From contig JACFNS010000006.1 of assembly GCA_019454705.1 (NCBI GenBank), forward strand, positions 491 through 20,658: a DNA stretch of 20,168 bases, given 5' to 3'. Of the stretch, positions 1-6,402 are shown in pieces; position 1 is the stretch's first letter; each line of letters opens with the position of its first letter. Source of the stretch: Taibaiella sp. (lineage in GTDB: Bacteria > Bacteroidota > Bacteroidia > Chitinophagales > Chitinophagaceae). The notes under the pieces were generated by a model. The model saw only the letters and a list, made by a program, of their open reading frames with translations, made no database searches and had not been told where the DNA came from. The translations under genes and the position numbers were made by a program.

Positions 1-2199
1 GCGGACTGCAACGTCTATCCAGTACACTTCCTGCCTGAAACCCTGGGCTACTACCTTAGGCCCTTCATAATTCCCATTTACCTGTAACGAGAAGTTTTTG
101 GGAAGTTTTACGGTCGTGTTCAGTTTGGCAAACCATCCAAACCCGCTATTGTCAAGCGCGGGATCAATATTACTGCCCAGTATCTGGTTATAAAAAAGAT
201 TGGTGTTTAAAGTCATATCCCACACACGTTCTACCAGTTGTACCTGCCCTGTAAGTTCCATGCCATAAGTGAGGCCGGCATTCAGGTTGCGCCTTTGTGT
301 GAAAGATGTACCATCACCATATAATATCCTGTACCGTTCTATGAGGTTTTGCGTGTATTGATAATAACCGCTTACTATGATATTATGCCCTTTATCGTAC
401 AGCTTGTTATAATTCAGTTCAAAGTTGTGTATGAACTCCGGCACCAGGTCAGGGTTGCCCACGCTGGTATCCTGCGGGTTCGACAGGTCTACAAACGGCA
501 GCAGATGCCAGAAGCGGGGCCTGTGTGTGCGGCGCGTGTAGCTGAAATATACACTCTGGCTTTTGGGAAGCTCGTACGAGACAAATGCAGAGGGGAACAG
601 GTTCAGAAATTCATTTTTGTAATTACCCTTCACCTGGGTGGTAGTACCCGCATAATAGGCATATTCCATCCTCAGCCCACCCTGGTAGCGAAACTTGCCT
701 ACTTTATCGCTCCAACTGGTGTATGCGGCATATATATGTTGTTGATAATCATACCCATTGAACAATACACTATCTACTGTGGCACCTGTACCTGCAGAAT
801 CCGTTGTAGGTTTATTATCACTTTTCAGCCAGAACATCTGGGATTTCAATCCTGCTTCCAGTTTGCCGTTTTTTGTTAACATGGGTGATACATAATCTAC
901 CTGCGTGTTCAGGCTATTGTTACCACTTGTATTAGGTGCATCCTGGTATATAGGGCCTGCTATCAATACATCGCCCGAGTTGTAGGTATTGGTGGTATAT
1001 TCCTGCTCACCATCCCTCCAAGATGTGGCGTAGGTAGCGTTAGCACTCAGTTCCCTTTCCTTCTTTGCAAACTTCCTTTTGTAATCCAGCGATGTAGAAG
1101 ACGACACAGGCCCCCCGCCCGAAATGAAATCGCGCTCCTGTCGATATGCCAGATCGTCCTCTGAATTATATACGCTGAATACAGAACTGCCTTTACCTCC
1201 CCAGTACATTTTATTCAGGTTTTGTGTCAGGGTTACACTGTTATTAGTGTCAATCCTGTACTCTGCGCCTATGCTATTGAAAAAGCCATTGAACATACGC
1301 AGATTATCCTCATAGCTTTCTGATTGACCACTATTGAATTGGTTATCTCTTAATGTGGTATTACGATGGTAATTCCTGTTTTGACGATAACTGCTGTTCA
1401 GGAAAATATTCCATTTCTCATTTTTCATATTCAGGTTCAGGCTACCGTTGTATTTATCGCGCGTACCCGCTCCCAGGTTGATGCTGCCGTTGAAACCGAA
1501 TTTCTTATCTCTTTTGGTAATGATATTGATAATACCTGTCATGCCCGTAGCATCGTATTTGGCAGATGGATTGGTAATCACCTCTACCTGGTCGATACTG
1601 GAGGCAGGAAGGCTTTGCAGTGCAGTGGCCTCATCGCCTCCCAGCAGTGTGGCCGGCTTACCGTCAATCAATATAGTTACATTACTTTTCCCCCTGAGGC
1701 TCACGGCTCCGTCCACATCTACTGATACAGAGGGGACATTTTGTAATACATCGCTGGCGCTTCCCCCTGTGCTGGTAATATTCTTATCTACATTGAATAC
1801 TTTTTTATCAATACCCATCTCCATCATAGGGCGCTCACTCACTATCTGCACTTCGTCCATCATTTGGGTAGTCACATTCACATTGATGCTACCCAGGTCC
1901 TTTACCTGCTCATTTTCTAAAACTGTTATGGCGATGGTCCTGGTATTGAACCCGATACCACTCACCCTGAGTAATAATGAACCCGTACCGGCAGGAGATA
2001 TTTCAAAGCGGCCATTTTCATCGGTAATTCCACCGTTTATAATTGATGAGTCGGGAGTCTTCATCAGTGTTACTGTGGCATAAGGCACAGGGGAGTTTTT
2101 GGCCCCTACAACCAGCCCTTTCACCGTTTTGTCTTGTGCTATTGCCGAAAAAGATATCCCAATCAAAAAAAGTATTAACGCTATTAAACTCCTGGCCAC
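1..2199 (-). CDS. TonB-dependent receptor, outer-membrane beta-barrel family (partial, C-terminus missing)
   Basis: This outer-membrane receptor would import a substrate with energy from TonB-ExbBD; the substrate cannot be read from sequence. The frame is open for 733 codons and runs off the left edge, so perhaps 50-100 C-terminal residues are missing. The start is taken as GTG at 2199: an in-frame stop lies five codons upstream, and the next residues form a signal peptide (VARSLIALILFLIG, ending SAIAQD near residue 23). Residues about 24-110 form a carboxypeptidase-regulatory-like domain (VKGLVVGAKNSPVPYATV). Residues about 130-230 are the plug, with DVLQNVPSVSVDVDGAVSLRG followed by ILIDGKPA. 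The rest is barrel-like, with alternating aromatic strands and many Asn-rich loops. This architecture is common in Bacteroidota receptors annotated as an outer membrane beta-barrel family. A SusD partner, if any, would lie outside the window. A -7 promoter element sits 34 bases upstream of the start. Confidence 0.9.
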   Translation of the reverse strand, partial: MARSLIALILFLIGISFSAIAQDKTVKGLVVGAKNSPVPYATVTLMKTPDSSIINGGITDENGRFEISPAGTGSLLLRVSGIGFNTRTIAITVLENEQVKDLGSINVNVTTQMMDEVQIVSERPMMEMGIDKKVFNVDKNITSTGGSASDVLQNVPSVSVDVDGAVSLRGKSNVTILIDGKPATLLGGDEATALQSLPASSIDQVEVITNPSAKYDATGMTGIINIITKRDKKFGFNGSINLGAGTRDKYNGSLNLNMKNEKWNIFLNSSYRQNRNYHRNTTLRDNQFNSGQSESYEDNLRMFNGFFNSIGAEYRIDTNNSVTLTQNLNKMYWGGKGSSVFSVYNSEDDLAYRQERDFISGGGPVSSSTSLDYKRKFAKKERELSANATYATSWRDGEQEYTTNTYNSGDVLIAGPIYQDAPNTSGNNSLNTQVDYVSPMLTKNGKLEAGLKSQMFWLKSDNKPTTDSAGTGATVDSVLFNGYDYQQHIYAAYTSWSDKVGKFRYQGGLRMEYAYYAGTTTQVKGNYKNEFLNLFPSAFVSYELPKSQSVYFSYTRRTHRPRFWHLLPFVDLSNPQDTSVGNPDLVPEFIHNFELNYNKLYDKGHNIIVSGYYQYTQNLIERYRILYGDGTSFTQRRNLNAGLTYGMELTGQVQLVERVWDMTLNTNLFYNQILGSNIDPALDNSGFGWFAKLNTTVKLPKNFSLQVNGNYEGPKVVAQGFRQEVYWIDVAVR

Positions 2200-2232
2200 T
2201 ATTACTGTCTGTTATTTATAAGAAATAAAACG

Positions 2233-2240
2233 CAAATGTA
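2233..2240 (-). promoter_or_regulatory. Candidate Bacteroidota -7 promoter element for the TonB-dependent receptor
   Basis: Read on the minus strand the sequence is TACATTTG, a full match to the Bacteroidota -7 consensus TAnnTTTG. It lies 34 bases upstream of the GTG start, which would give a leader of roughly 25-30 bases. I see no clear TTG-type -33 element at the expected distance, so the call rests on the -7 box and its position. Confidence 0.4.
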
Positions 2241-2473
2241 GGAACATTTAACCACTATGCAGGTAAATGCCAATGATATTGATGTATATACATTTTTTAT
2301 TGTCAATCATCACAGACGTAAATGATTGAGGAAAGTTTAATAGTGATATGAACCATTAACAAAGTTTTACCGTTTATACCACAAACATCTATAAAATGCA
2401 GAAGCCATATAATGTTATAAGAGAAAAGGCCAGGTTTATACTACTGGCGATATTGAAGAAGATATTCTACCAT

Positions 2474-2504
2474 TAAAAAATAGCGGGTTCGTTGCTGAAC
2501 CCGC
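2474..2504 (-). terminator. Intrinsic terminator of the sigma/anti-sigma/barrel operon
   Basis: A perfect 8-base-pair stem (GCGGGTTC at 2483-2490, GAACCCGC at 2497-2504) with a 6-base loop is followed, on the minus strand, by a T-rich run (TATTTTTTAA). It starts 27 bases after the stop codon of the 2532-3350 gene and so closes that transcription unit. Confidence 0.85.
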
Positions 2505-2531
2505 TTGTTGATATAGTATGCGTGTGATTTG

Positions 2532-3350
2532 TTATATGCCGCCGAAACGTAAGCCGATGGAGAACGGATATTGTTCCAGTGCGTTTTCAGCTAATGGCGT
2601 TACCTGGTAGCTGGCATATAGCCTGAAATATCCGTCCAATCCGAATTCTGCTGTGATACAACTATTAAAGTCACTAAAGTTGAATTTATCATGGTTCTTT
2701 TGTTTACCCTTCTCGTTGGATATCTGCTTGGTCCACGATGCCAGCCTGTAACCACCTGTGATACCCACACCGTATACAAACCAGGACTTGGGTGCAGCCT
2801 TTGTTTTGAATGTAAACATCAGCGGTACGCTCAGGTATGTAAGCCCTAATTTGTTCTTAGTGATGGTCTGTACGCTATCCAGGTACACCATTGGGCTGAC
2901 CTCGTTAATATAAGTAACCGGCCGGTTGAAACGGAAATTATACATCTGCAACCCTACACCCGTCCCGAAGAATATTTTCTGTCCATCTCCGTTCACCAGT
3001 TTCCAGCTGGTAATTACAGGCCATACATTCACATTCCACGATTTACCACTACGCAGGTTGAACAGGTTTTCATTCTGATAATCATCAGGTACATTCAGCA
3101 GGCTTTGTGCCGCAGTGCTGTTATAGTTGCTTTTGTCCTGCAGAGAGTTCAGTCCTATATCCACAATACCAACTTCTACGTCAAACTTTTTCTCCACTTT
3201 ATTATCCTCTTTTTTACTTTCAGAGTTAATGGCGAATCCGTCTGAGCCAAGGGAAATGCTCATTTTCTTCTTCTCTTTCTCTTGTGCCGTAGCTGCGTTG
3301 CCCGTAAATATGGCTAAACCTACTAATGCAAATATTATTCTGTATTTCAT
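2532..3350 (-). CDS. Outer-membrane beta-barrel protein, PorT-like
   Basis: A 272-residue secreted protein with a clear signal peptide (MKYRIIFALVGLAIFTGNAATAQ). A short charged segment (about 24-55, rich in K and E) is followed by a series of amphipathic beta-strand-like stretches with alternating aromatics, such as KIFFGTGVGLQMYNF and SWFVYGVGITGGY. It ends in FSIGLRFGGI, typical of small Bacteroidota outer-membrane barrels of the PorT-like type. It is the last gene of an operon, 12 bases after the anti-sigma-like gene. I infer that it either contributes to, or is a target of, the ECF sigma circuit. Its ligand or pore activity is unknown. The barrel fold is judged from pattern only. Confidence 0.75.
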   Translation of the reverse strand: MKYRIIFALVGLAIFTGNAATAQEKEKKKMSISLGSDGFAINSESKKEDNKVEKKFDVEVGIVDIGLNSLQDKSNYNSTAAQSLLNVPDDYQNENLFNLRSGKSWNVNVWPVITSWKLVNGDGQKIFFGTGVGLQMYNFRFNRPVTYINEVSPMVYLDSVQTITKNKLGLTYLSVPLMFTFKTKAAPKSWFVYGVGITGGYRLASWTKQISNEKGKQKNHDKFNFSDFNSCITAEFGLDGYFRLYASYQVTPLAENALEQYPFSIGLRFGGI

Positions 3351-3362
3351 CTTAATTATTTT

Positions 3363-3983
3363 TTAAAGTCTTACTGTAAATAGTTCTTTTTTACCTATGC
3401 GGAAACTCACTTCTGCATCCGTATTTTTTATCTGTTCTCTTATTGTTTTGGCAGCAGCCAATTTTTCATTTACTTCTTCCTCCAATTTTTCCAGCCCTGC
3501 AGGTTTTTCGCCCAACACAGTGGCTATAAAATTGGTTTTCTTATCAACAGGCTGAGGTGTTACTGTTGTAGTCTCCAGGGTTTCAGTTATTGCTTTCTTT
3601 TGCGGTGTAGTTACTTCAGCAATATATTCTGCGGTGTCCTTTACTGCTGGTTCTACTGCTATGTTCTCATGTTCTGCAACAGGAGCTATTGGGGCTGCTT
3701 TGTGTTCTATCACCGGCTGTTGTTGTACAGCTTGTTTTTTCATGCCTGTCGTAGTTGTCTTCACGGCAACAGTGTTCACAGGTTGATTTGAATGGAGCTC
3801 TTGTGCTTTAGCGGGCTCTTTATTAATAACCGGTGGCGGGGTTGTTACAGGTTCTGTTATGGTTTGGTTTTTGACAACAACGGGTTGTGTTTCTTTTGTG
3901 CTATGGCGATTGATACTGAACAAAACAATGAAGAGTATAACACTTGCCGCAGCAGCATAAGCCTTCCAGCCACCCAGCCACAT
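3363..3983 (-). pseudogene. Anti-sigma-like membrane protein, C-terminal part (membrane segment and periplasmic domain)
   Basis: This frame continues, one base out of register, the protein begun by the 3857-4192 ORF. From its first ATG (3983) it encodes a membrane segment (AYAAAASVILFIVLFSI, about residues 9-25). A long periplasmic linker of about 130 residues follows, rich in Thr, Val, Pro, Lys and Gln. After it come a short charged helix (LEKLEEEVNEKLAAAKTIREQI) and a conserved-looking end (SFRIGKKELFTVRL). The frame is open upstream to about 4030 but the residues there look unnatural, so the ATG at 3983 is probably an internal methionine and not a true start. The layout, a cytosolic N-terminus, one membrane helix and a Pro-rich stalk, fits an anti-sigma or signal-coupling role. 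See the frameshift finding for how the halves join. Confidence 0.7.
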
Positions 3984-4192
3984 AGTTTTGGCTCTGTTTT
4001 TATCAGGGCATCCTTGCCGGTAAAAATCATAGCCTCCTCAGGCTGCAGGCGGGTAGCGGCATAGGCCTCCAGCTCCGGTTTCAACTCCGGGTGCAGGGCT
4101 ACAAAATCCAGCAGGGCTTTTTCCTGTTCGGGCGTCAGTTCCCTGTCTGCATACAGCAGCATATACTCCTCATAATTCTCCATATTCACCAT
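3857..4192 (-). pseudogene. Anti-sigma-like protein, N-terminal cytosolic part, running out of frame
   Basis: Residues 1 to about 66 (from MVNMENYEEYMLLYADRE through KDALIKTEP) look like the cytosolic helical region of Bacteroidota anti-sigma-like proteins that follow an ECF sigma gene. The segment LTPEQEKALLDFVALHPELK is typical of that group. There is no HxxxCxxC zinc motif. After about residue 66 the translation becomes unnatural (LCGWVAGRLMLLRQ), while the expected membrane helix appears in the -1 frame, so the natural product is probably one protein spanning 4192-3363. The gene starts 11 bases after the sigma factor's stop, which implies co-transcription and likely translational coupling. 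The start may instead be the ATG at 4183 (MENYEEYM). The disruption could be a real mutation or a base missing from the assembly. Confidence 0.7.
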
Positions 4193-4203
4193 AGCTTCTG
4201 TTT

Positions 4204-4686
4204 TTATATTATATGTTCCACGCTTACCAGGTAGTCCTTTAGTATTTTCCGCGCGCGGTGCAGGTACACTTTTACCTGCGAGTCGGACAACCCGGTTATC
4301 TGCGCTATTTCATCATAACTATACCCCTCGTAGTCCTTCAGCAATACCAATGCCCGCGCCTGGTCGTCCAGCCTGGACAGGGCCCTGTCCAGTACTTTCT
4401 TCAGTTCGCTGTTTCCCTGGTTTGTTACACGGTCGTCCCTTACTTCTTCCTTGTAGCTGATACGGTTTTGCTTGCGGTATAAATCTACAGACTGCCTGTA
4501 TGCTACCTGGAAGAGGAATGACTTGGCCTTGGCGGGCACTACGTCTTTCCTTTTCTGCCAAAGAACTTCGAAGCTGTTTTGAGTGATATCCCTTGCGTCC
4601 TCGCCATTGCCCGTGCACTTGCAGGCGAAGCGGTACACCGCATCAGACCACTCGCGTACGCAGGTATTATACTCATTCAGCTCCAT
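4204..4686 (-). CDS. RNA polymerase sigma factor, ECF (sigma-70 family)
   Basis: A 160-residue sigma factor of the extracytoplasmic-function type with only regions 2 and 4. Region 2 covers about residues 8-73 and includes EDARDITQNSFEVLW (core polymerase contact) and FLFQVAYRQSVDLYRKQ (-10 recognition helix). Region 4 covers about 98-152, with ALSRLDDQARALVLLKDYEG followed by a helix-turn-helix YDEIAQITGLSDSQVKVYLHRARK. Length and layout are normal for ECF factors. It heads a three-gene unit with an anti-sigma-like membrane protein and an outer-membrane barrel, the usual arrangement for envelope-responsive control. The start ATG at 4686 is the only good one. On the minus strand upstream lies TAACTTTT (4714-4721), one base off the -7 consensus, which may be its promoter. 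Autoregulation is likely but not shown. Confidence 0.93.
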   Translation of the reverse strand: MELNEYNTCVREWSDAVYRFACKCTGNGEDARDITQNSFEVLWQKRKDVVPAKAKSFLFQVAYRQSVDLYRKQNRISYKEEVRDDRVTNQGNSELKKVLDRALSRLDDQARALVLLKDYEGYSYDEIAQITGLSDSQVKVYLHRARKILKDYLVSVEHII

Positions 4687-4776
4687 TCGAATACTAAATC
4701 GGGAGAAGTAGAGAAAAGTTACAGAATATCACAGGATTTTTTTTGAATCAGCACACCGGTTATTACTCAACCAATG

Positions 4777-4799
4777 AAAAGGCCCGCATATGCGGGCCT
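4777..4799 (-). terminator. Intrinsic terminator after the 4823-5536 barrel gene
   Basis: A perfect palindrome, AGGCCCGC and GCGGGCCT around ATAT (4780-4799), is followed on the minus strand by TTTTC. It starts 23 bases past the stop codon. The T-tract is short, so termination may be partial, but position and stem support the call. It separates this gene from the sigma operon. Confidence 0.7.
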
Positions 4800-4822
4800 G
4801 GTCTTGAATATTTTTGTTTGGA

Positions 4823-5536
4823 TTACAAACCTGTAATACACAGGCCTATTGAATACGGTGTTATGGGCGGGCCCTGGTTTTCTTTATACAGGTTGGTCAG
4901 GTTGTACGTACCCAACAATGTAAAGTTGCCATAGCCCAGGCGAAGGGTACCGGCAAAACGCCATGTTTCCAGGTAACGTTTGGTGTTTACTTTATACACT
5001 ATCTTGGTGCCATCCTCTTTGCCACGGGTATGAGCGCCCAGCAAAGAGCCTACCCTTAAACCCGCCGCAGCTTTGAAACCCTTGTTGCGGTTCTCCTTAT
5101 TTCCATAAAAGCGAATTTCAAAAGGCGCCTCTATATAGGTAGTAGTTACTTTGTACTTTTTATAGTTGGCAGTTTCAGGAATGAACCTGGCCATGGCATT
5201 AGTATCGTTGTCAGACAATACTATCTGCTGGTCTTTCAGGTAAATATTATCAACACCTACACCTATACCTGCGGCAAAGCTGAAATGGGACTTCTTAATC
5301 GGGAAATCGTAACATATATAACCGTTGAAGCCACGGCCTATTCCGGTTGTTTTCACCGAATCGGGGGCATTCAGCCAGCCATTATACGTAAACTGCAGCA
5401 TCAGGAAATCGCGGGAGGGCTTGGAAAAACTGGTTTTTTCAGCTTTTGGGCCATCTTTTACCACATCCTGCGCCTGCAGCGATGGGCTGTTGAATATCAG
5501 TACGGCCATAGCTCCCAGGGCGTAACGTAGCATCAT
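4823..5536 (-). CDS. Small outer-membrane beta-barrel protein, PorT-like
   Basis: A 237-residue secreted protein. The signal peptide is MMLRYALGAMAVLIFNSPSL followed by QAQD, with cleavage probably after QA. The mature part has repeated amphipathic strands (FLMLQFTYNGWL, FSFAAGIGVGVDNIYL, IEAPFEIRFYGN, FKAAAGLRVGSLLGAH, FAGTLRLGYGNFTLLGTYNL) and ends SIGLCITGL, all consistent with an 8- to 10-stranded barrel of the outer-membrane beta-barrel / PorT-like class. Its own -7 element (5554-5561) and terminator (4777-4799) make it a single-gene unit, although it lies just upstream of the ECF sigma operon on the same strand. Whether the sigma factor controls it is unknown. The start may be either of two adjacent ATGs (5536 or 5533). 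Confidence 0.78.
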   Translation of the reverse strand: MMLRYALGAMAVLIFNSPSLQAQDVVKDGPKAEKTSFSKPSRDFLMLQFTYNGWLNAPDSVKTTGIGRGFNGYICYDFPIKKSHFSFAAGIGVGVDNIYLKDQQIVLSDNDTNAMARFIPETANYKKYKVTTTYIEAPFEIRFYGNKENRNKGFKAAAGLRVGSLLGAHTRGKEDGTKIVYKVNTKRYLETWRFAGTLRLGYGNFTLLGTYNLTNLYKENQGPPITPYSIGLCITGL

Positions 5537-5553
5537 AGATATAAATTGAAGCG

Positions 5554-5561
5554 CAAATATA
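5554..5561 (-). promoter_or_regulatory. Candidate -7 promoter element for the 4823-5536 barrel gene
   Basis: The minus strand reads TATATTTG, a full match to TAnnTTTG. It ends 17 bases before the ATG at 5536, implying a short leader of about 10-13 bases. No convincing -33 TTG is visible. Confidence 0.42.
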
Positions 5562-5646
5562 GCATCCGTCCTATGTTTTATTTGTTAAAACTGGAATAAT
5601 GCGCCAAATGCTGCAGGAATGTTTTTGCAGAAAACACTTCAGCATG

Positions 5647-5678
5647 TTGTGCTGAAATATCAAATTTACTTACCTTTG
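5647..5678 (+). promoter_or_regulatory. Promoter of tRNA-His (Bacteroidota type)
   Basis: TACCTTTG at 5671-5678 matches the -7 consensus TAnnTTTG exactly. A TTG at 5647-5649 lies 21 bases upstream, at about the spacing expected for the -33 box. Transcription would start around 5683-5686, just before the mature tRNA 5' end at 5694. Confidence 0.6.
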
Positions 5679-5693
5679 CTTCCCATTTCACAC

Positions 5694-5768
5694 GGAGACA
5701 GTAGCTCAGTTGGTTAGAGCATCGGATTGTGGTTCCGAAGGTCGTGGGTTCGAGACCCATTTGTCTCC
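5694..5768 (+). tRNA. tRNA-His (anticodon GTG)
   Basis: All four arms can be drawn by hand. The acceptor stem is GAGACAG (5695-5701) with TTGTCTC (5761-5767). The D arm is GCTC/GAGC, the anticodon arm is TCGGA/TCCGA around loop TTGTGGT (5727-5733), and the T arm is GTGGG/CCCAT around TTCGAGA. The anticodon GTG lies at 5729-5731 and reads His codons. The His-specific extra G(-1) is encoded at 5694 and faces C73 at 5768, as expected for bacterial histidyl-tRNA identity. The 3' CCA is not encoded (CCT follows), so it must be added after transcription. It is a single-gene unit with its own promoter and terminator. Confidence 0.97.
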
Positions 5769-5781
5769 CCTGGTAATGATT

Positions 5782-5808
5782 AAAAAGTGCCCATAGGGCA
5801 CTTTTTTT
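5782..5808 (+). terminator. Intrinsic terminator after tRNA-His
   Basis: An 11-base-pair stem, AAAAAGTGCCC (5782-5792) and GGGCACTTTTT (5796-5806), with a 3-base loop and a run of seven Ts (5802-5808). It begins 13 bases after the tRNA. The A-rich left arm means it could also work on the other strand. Confidence 0.92.
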
Positions 5809-5877
5809 ATTTCCTGCTCTATTTATTAGCTTTACATCCTTTCGTCAAAAAAATAGTAAATAATAAAATAGATTTAT

Positions 5878-6285
5878 ATGAGTTTTGAATTAACAGGAAA
5901 GCTGGTAGCTGTAAATGACACACAACAGGTGAGTGACCGTTTTAAGAAGCGCGAGTTTGTATTGGAGATTTCTGAGGAAATAAACGGTAATGTATATACC
6001 AACTATGCAAAAATGCAGCTGGTACAGAACAAATGCGAGATTATCGACAATTTTAAAATCGGTGATAACGTAAAGGTGAGTTTTAATATTAAGGGCAACA
6101 AGTGGGAACGTGATGGCAACGTGAACTATATTACCAACCTGGACGCGTGGAGAGTGGAAAATGCAGGACAGTCGTCAGGGCAATCGCAGGTAGCTTCAAC
6201 CCCCGCTTACCAGGCGCCTGCCGGCAATGGAGGTAATATGAATTATAACCCATCGCCTGAGAATGTAGATGATCTGCCCTTTTAG
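5878..6285 (+). CDS. DUF3127 family protein with SSB-like acidic C-terminal tip
   Basis: A 135-residue cytosolic protein. Residues 1 to about 98 match the DUF3127 family as I know it (MSFELTGKLVAVNDTQQVSDRFKKREFVLEI, then KIGDNVKVSFNIKGNKW and NYITNLDAWRV); beta-rich, it resembles an OB-like fold. Residues 99-129 are a flexible Gln/Ser/Ala/Asn/Pro-rich linker. The last six residues, VDDLPF, closely resemble the acidic tip of single-stranded DNA-binding proteins (DDDIPF in E. coli SSB). Known: the family is widespread in Bacteroidota and uncharacterised. Inferred: it binds single-stranded nucleic acid and uses its tail to recruit SSB partners. It is followed by a lipoprotein gene over 110 bases away and is probably monocistronic. 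TAGCTTTA (5827-5834), one mismatch from the -7 consensus, is a possible promoter. Confidence 0.85.
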   Translation: MSFELTGKLVAVNDTQQVSDRFKKREFVLEISEEINGNVYTNYAKMQLVQNKCEIIDNFKIGDNVKVSFNIKGNKWERDGNVNYITNLDAWRVENAGQSSGQSQVASTPAYQAPAGNGGNMNYNPSPENVDDLPF

Positions 6286-6360
6286 TGGGTAATATTGTTT
6301 AATACGTATTTTTATTGATGCTCATTGCAAACCAATATTAAGTTTCAGTGGTCTATTCAT

Positions 6361-6384
6361 TTAACAAAACCTTTGATTTGTTAA
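6361..6384. promoter_or_regulatory. Inverted repeat upstream of the lipoprotein gene, possible operator
   Basis: Perfect 8-base arms, TTAACAAA (6361-6368) and TTTGTTAA (6377-6384), flank ACCTTTGA. The sequence AACCTTTG at 6368-6375 within it is one base off the -7 consensus TAnnTTTG, so a protein bound here could block transcription of the gene starting at 6403. AT-rich repeats of this size can arise by chance. Confidence 0.3.
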
Positions 6385-6402
6385 CATTTTTTCATAAACT
6401 TG

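Larger units (their letters stand above)
2200..2531. other. Intergenic region between the receptor gene and the sigma operon
   Basis: About 330 AT-rich bases without a convincing gene. It holds the receptor's -7 element (2233-2240), a perfect 8-base inverted repeat (TCAATCAT at 2303-2310, ATGATTGA at 2322-2329) and the terminator of the upstream barrel gene (2474-2504). A 26-codon plus-strand ORF (2396-2476) is present but not supported as a gene. Confidence 0.6.

Noticed and set aside
349..2083. Plus-strand ORFs of 63-211 residues at the left end
   Set aside because: They are antisense to the TonB-dependent receptor, whose minus-strand frame is open for 733 codons and shows clear domains.
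5578..5760. Minus-strand 60-residue ORF starting MGLEPTTFGTTIRCSNQLSY
   Set aside because: It is the antisense of the tRNA-His gene and its promoter. This peptide pattern is a familiar false prediction opposite tRNA genes.
6290..6340. Inverted repeat TAATATTG / CAATATTA downstream of the DUF3127 gene as a terminator
   Set aside because: The arms are 8 bases of nearly pure AT with a 35-base spacer, and no T-run follows. It is too weak to call.
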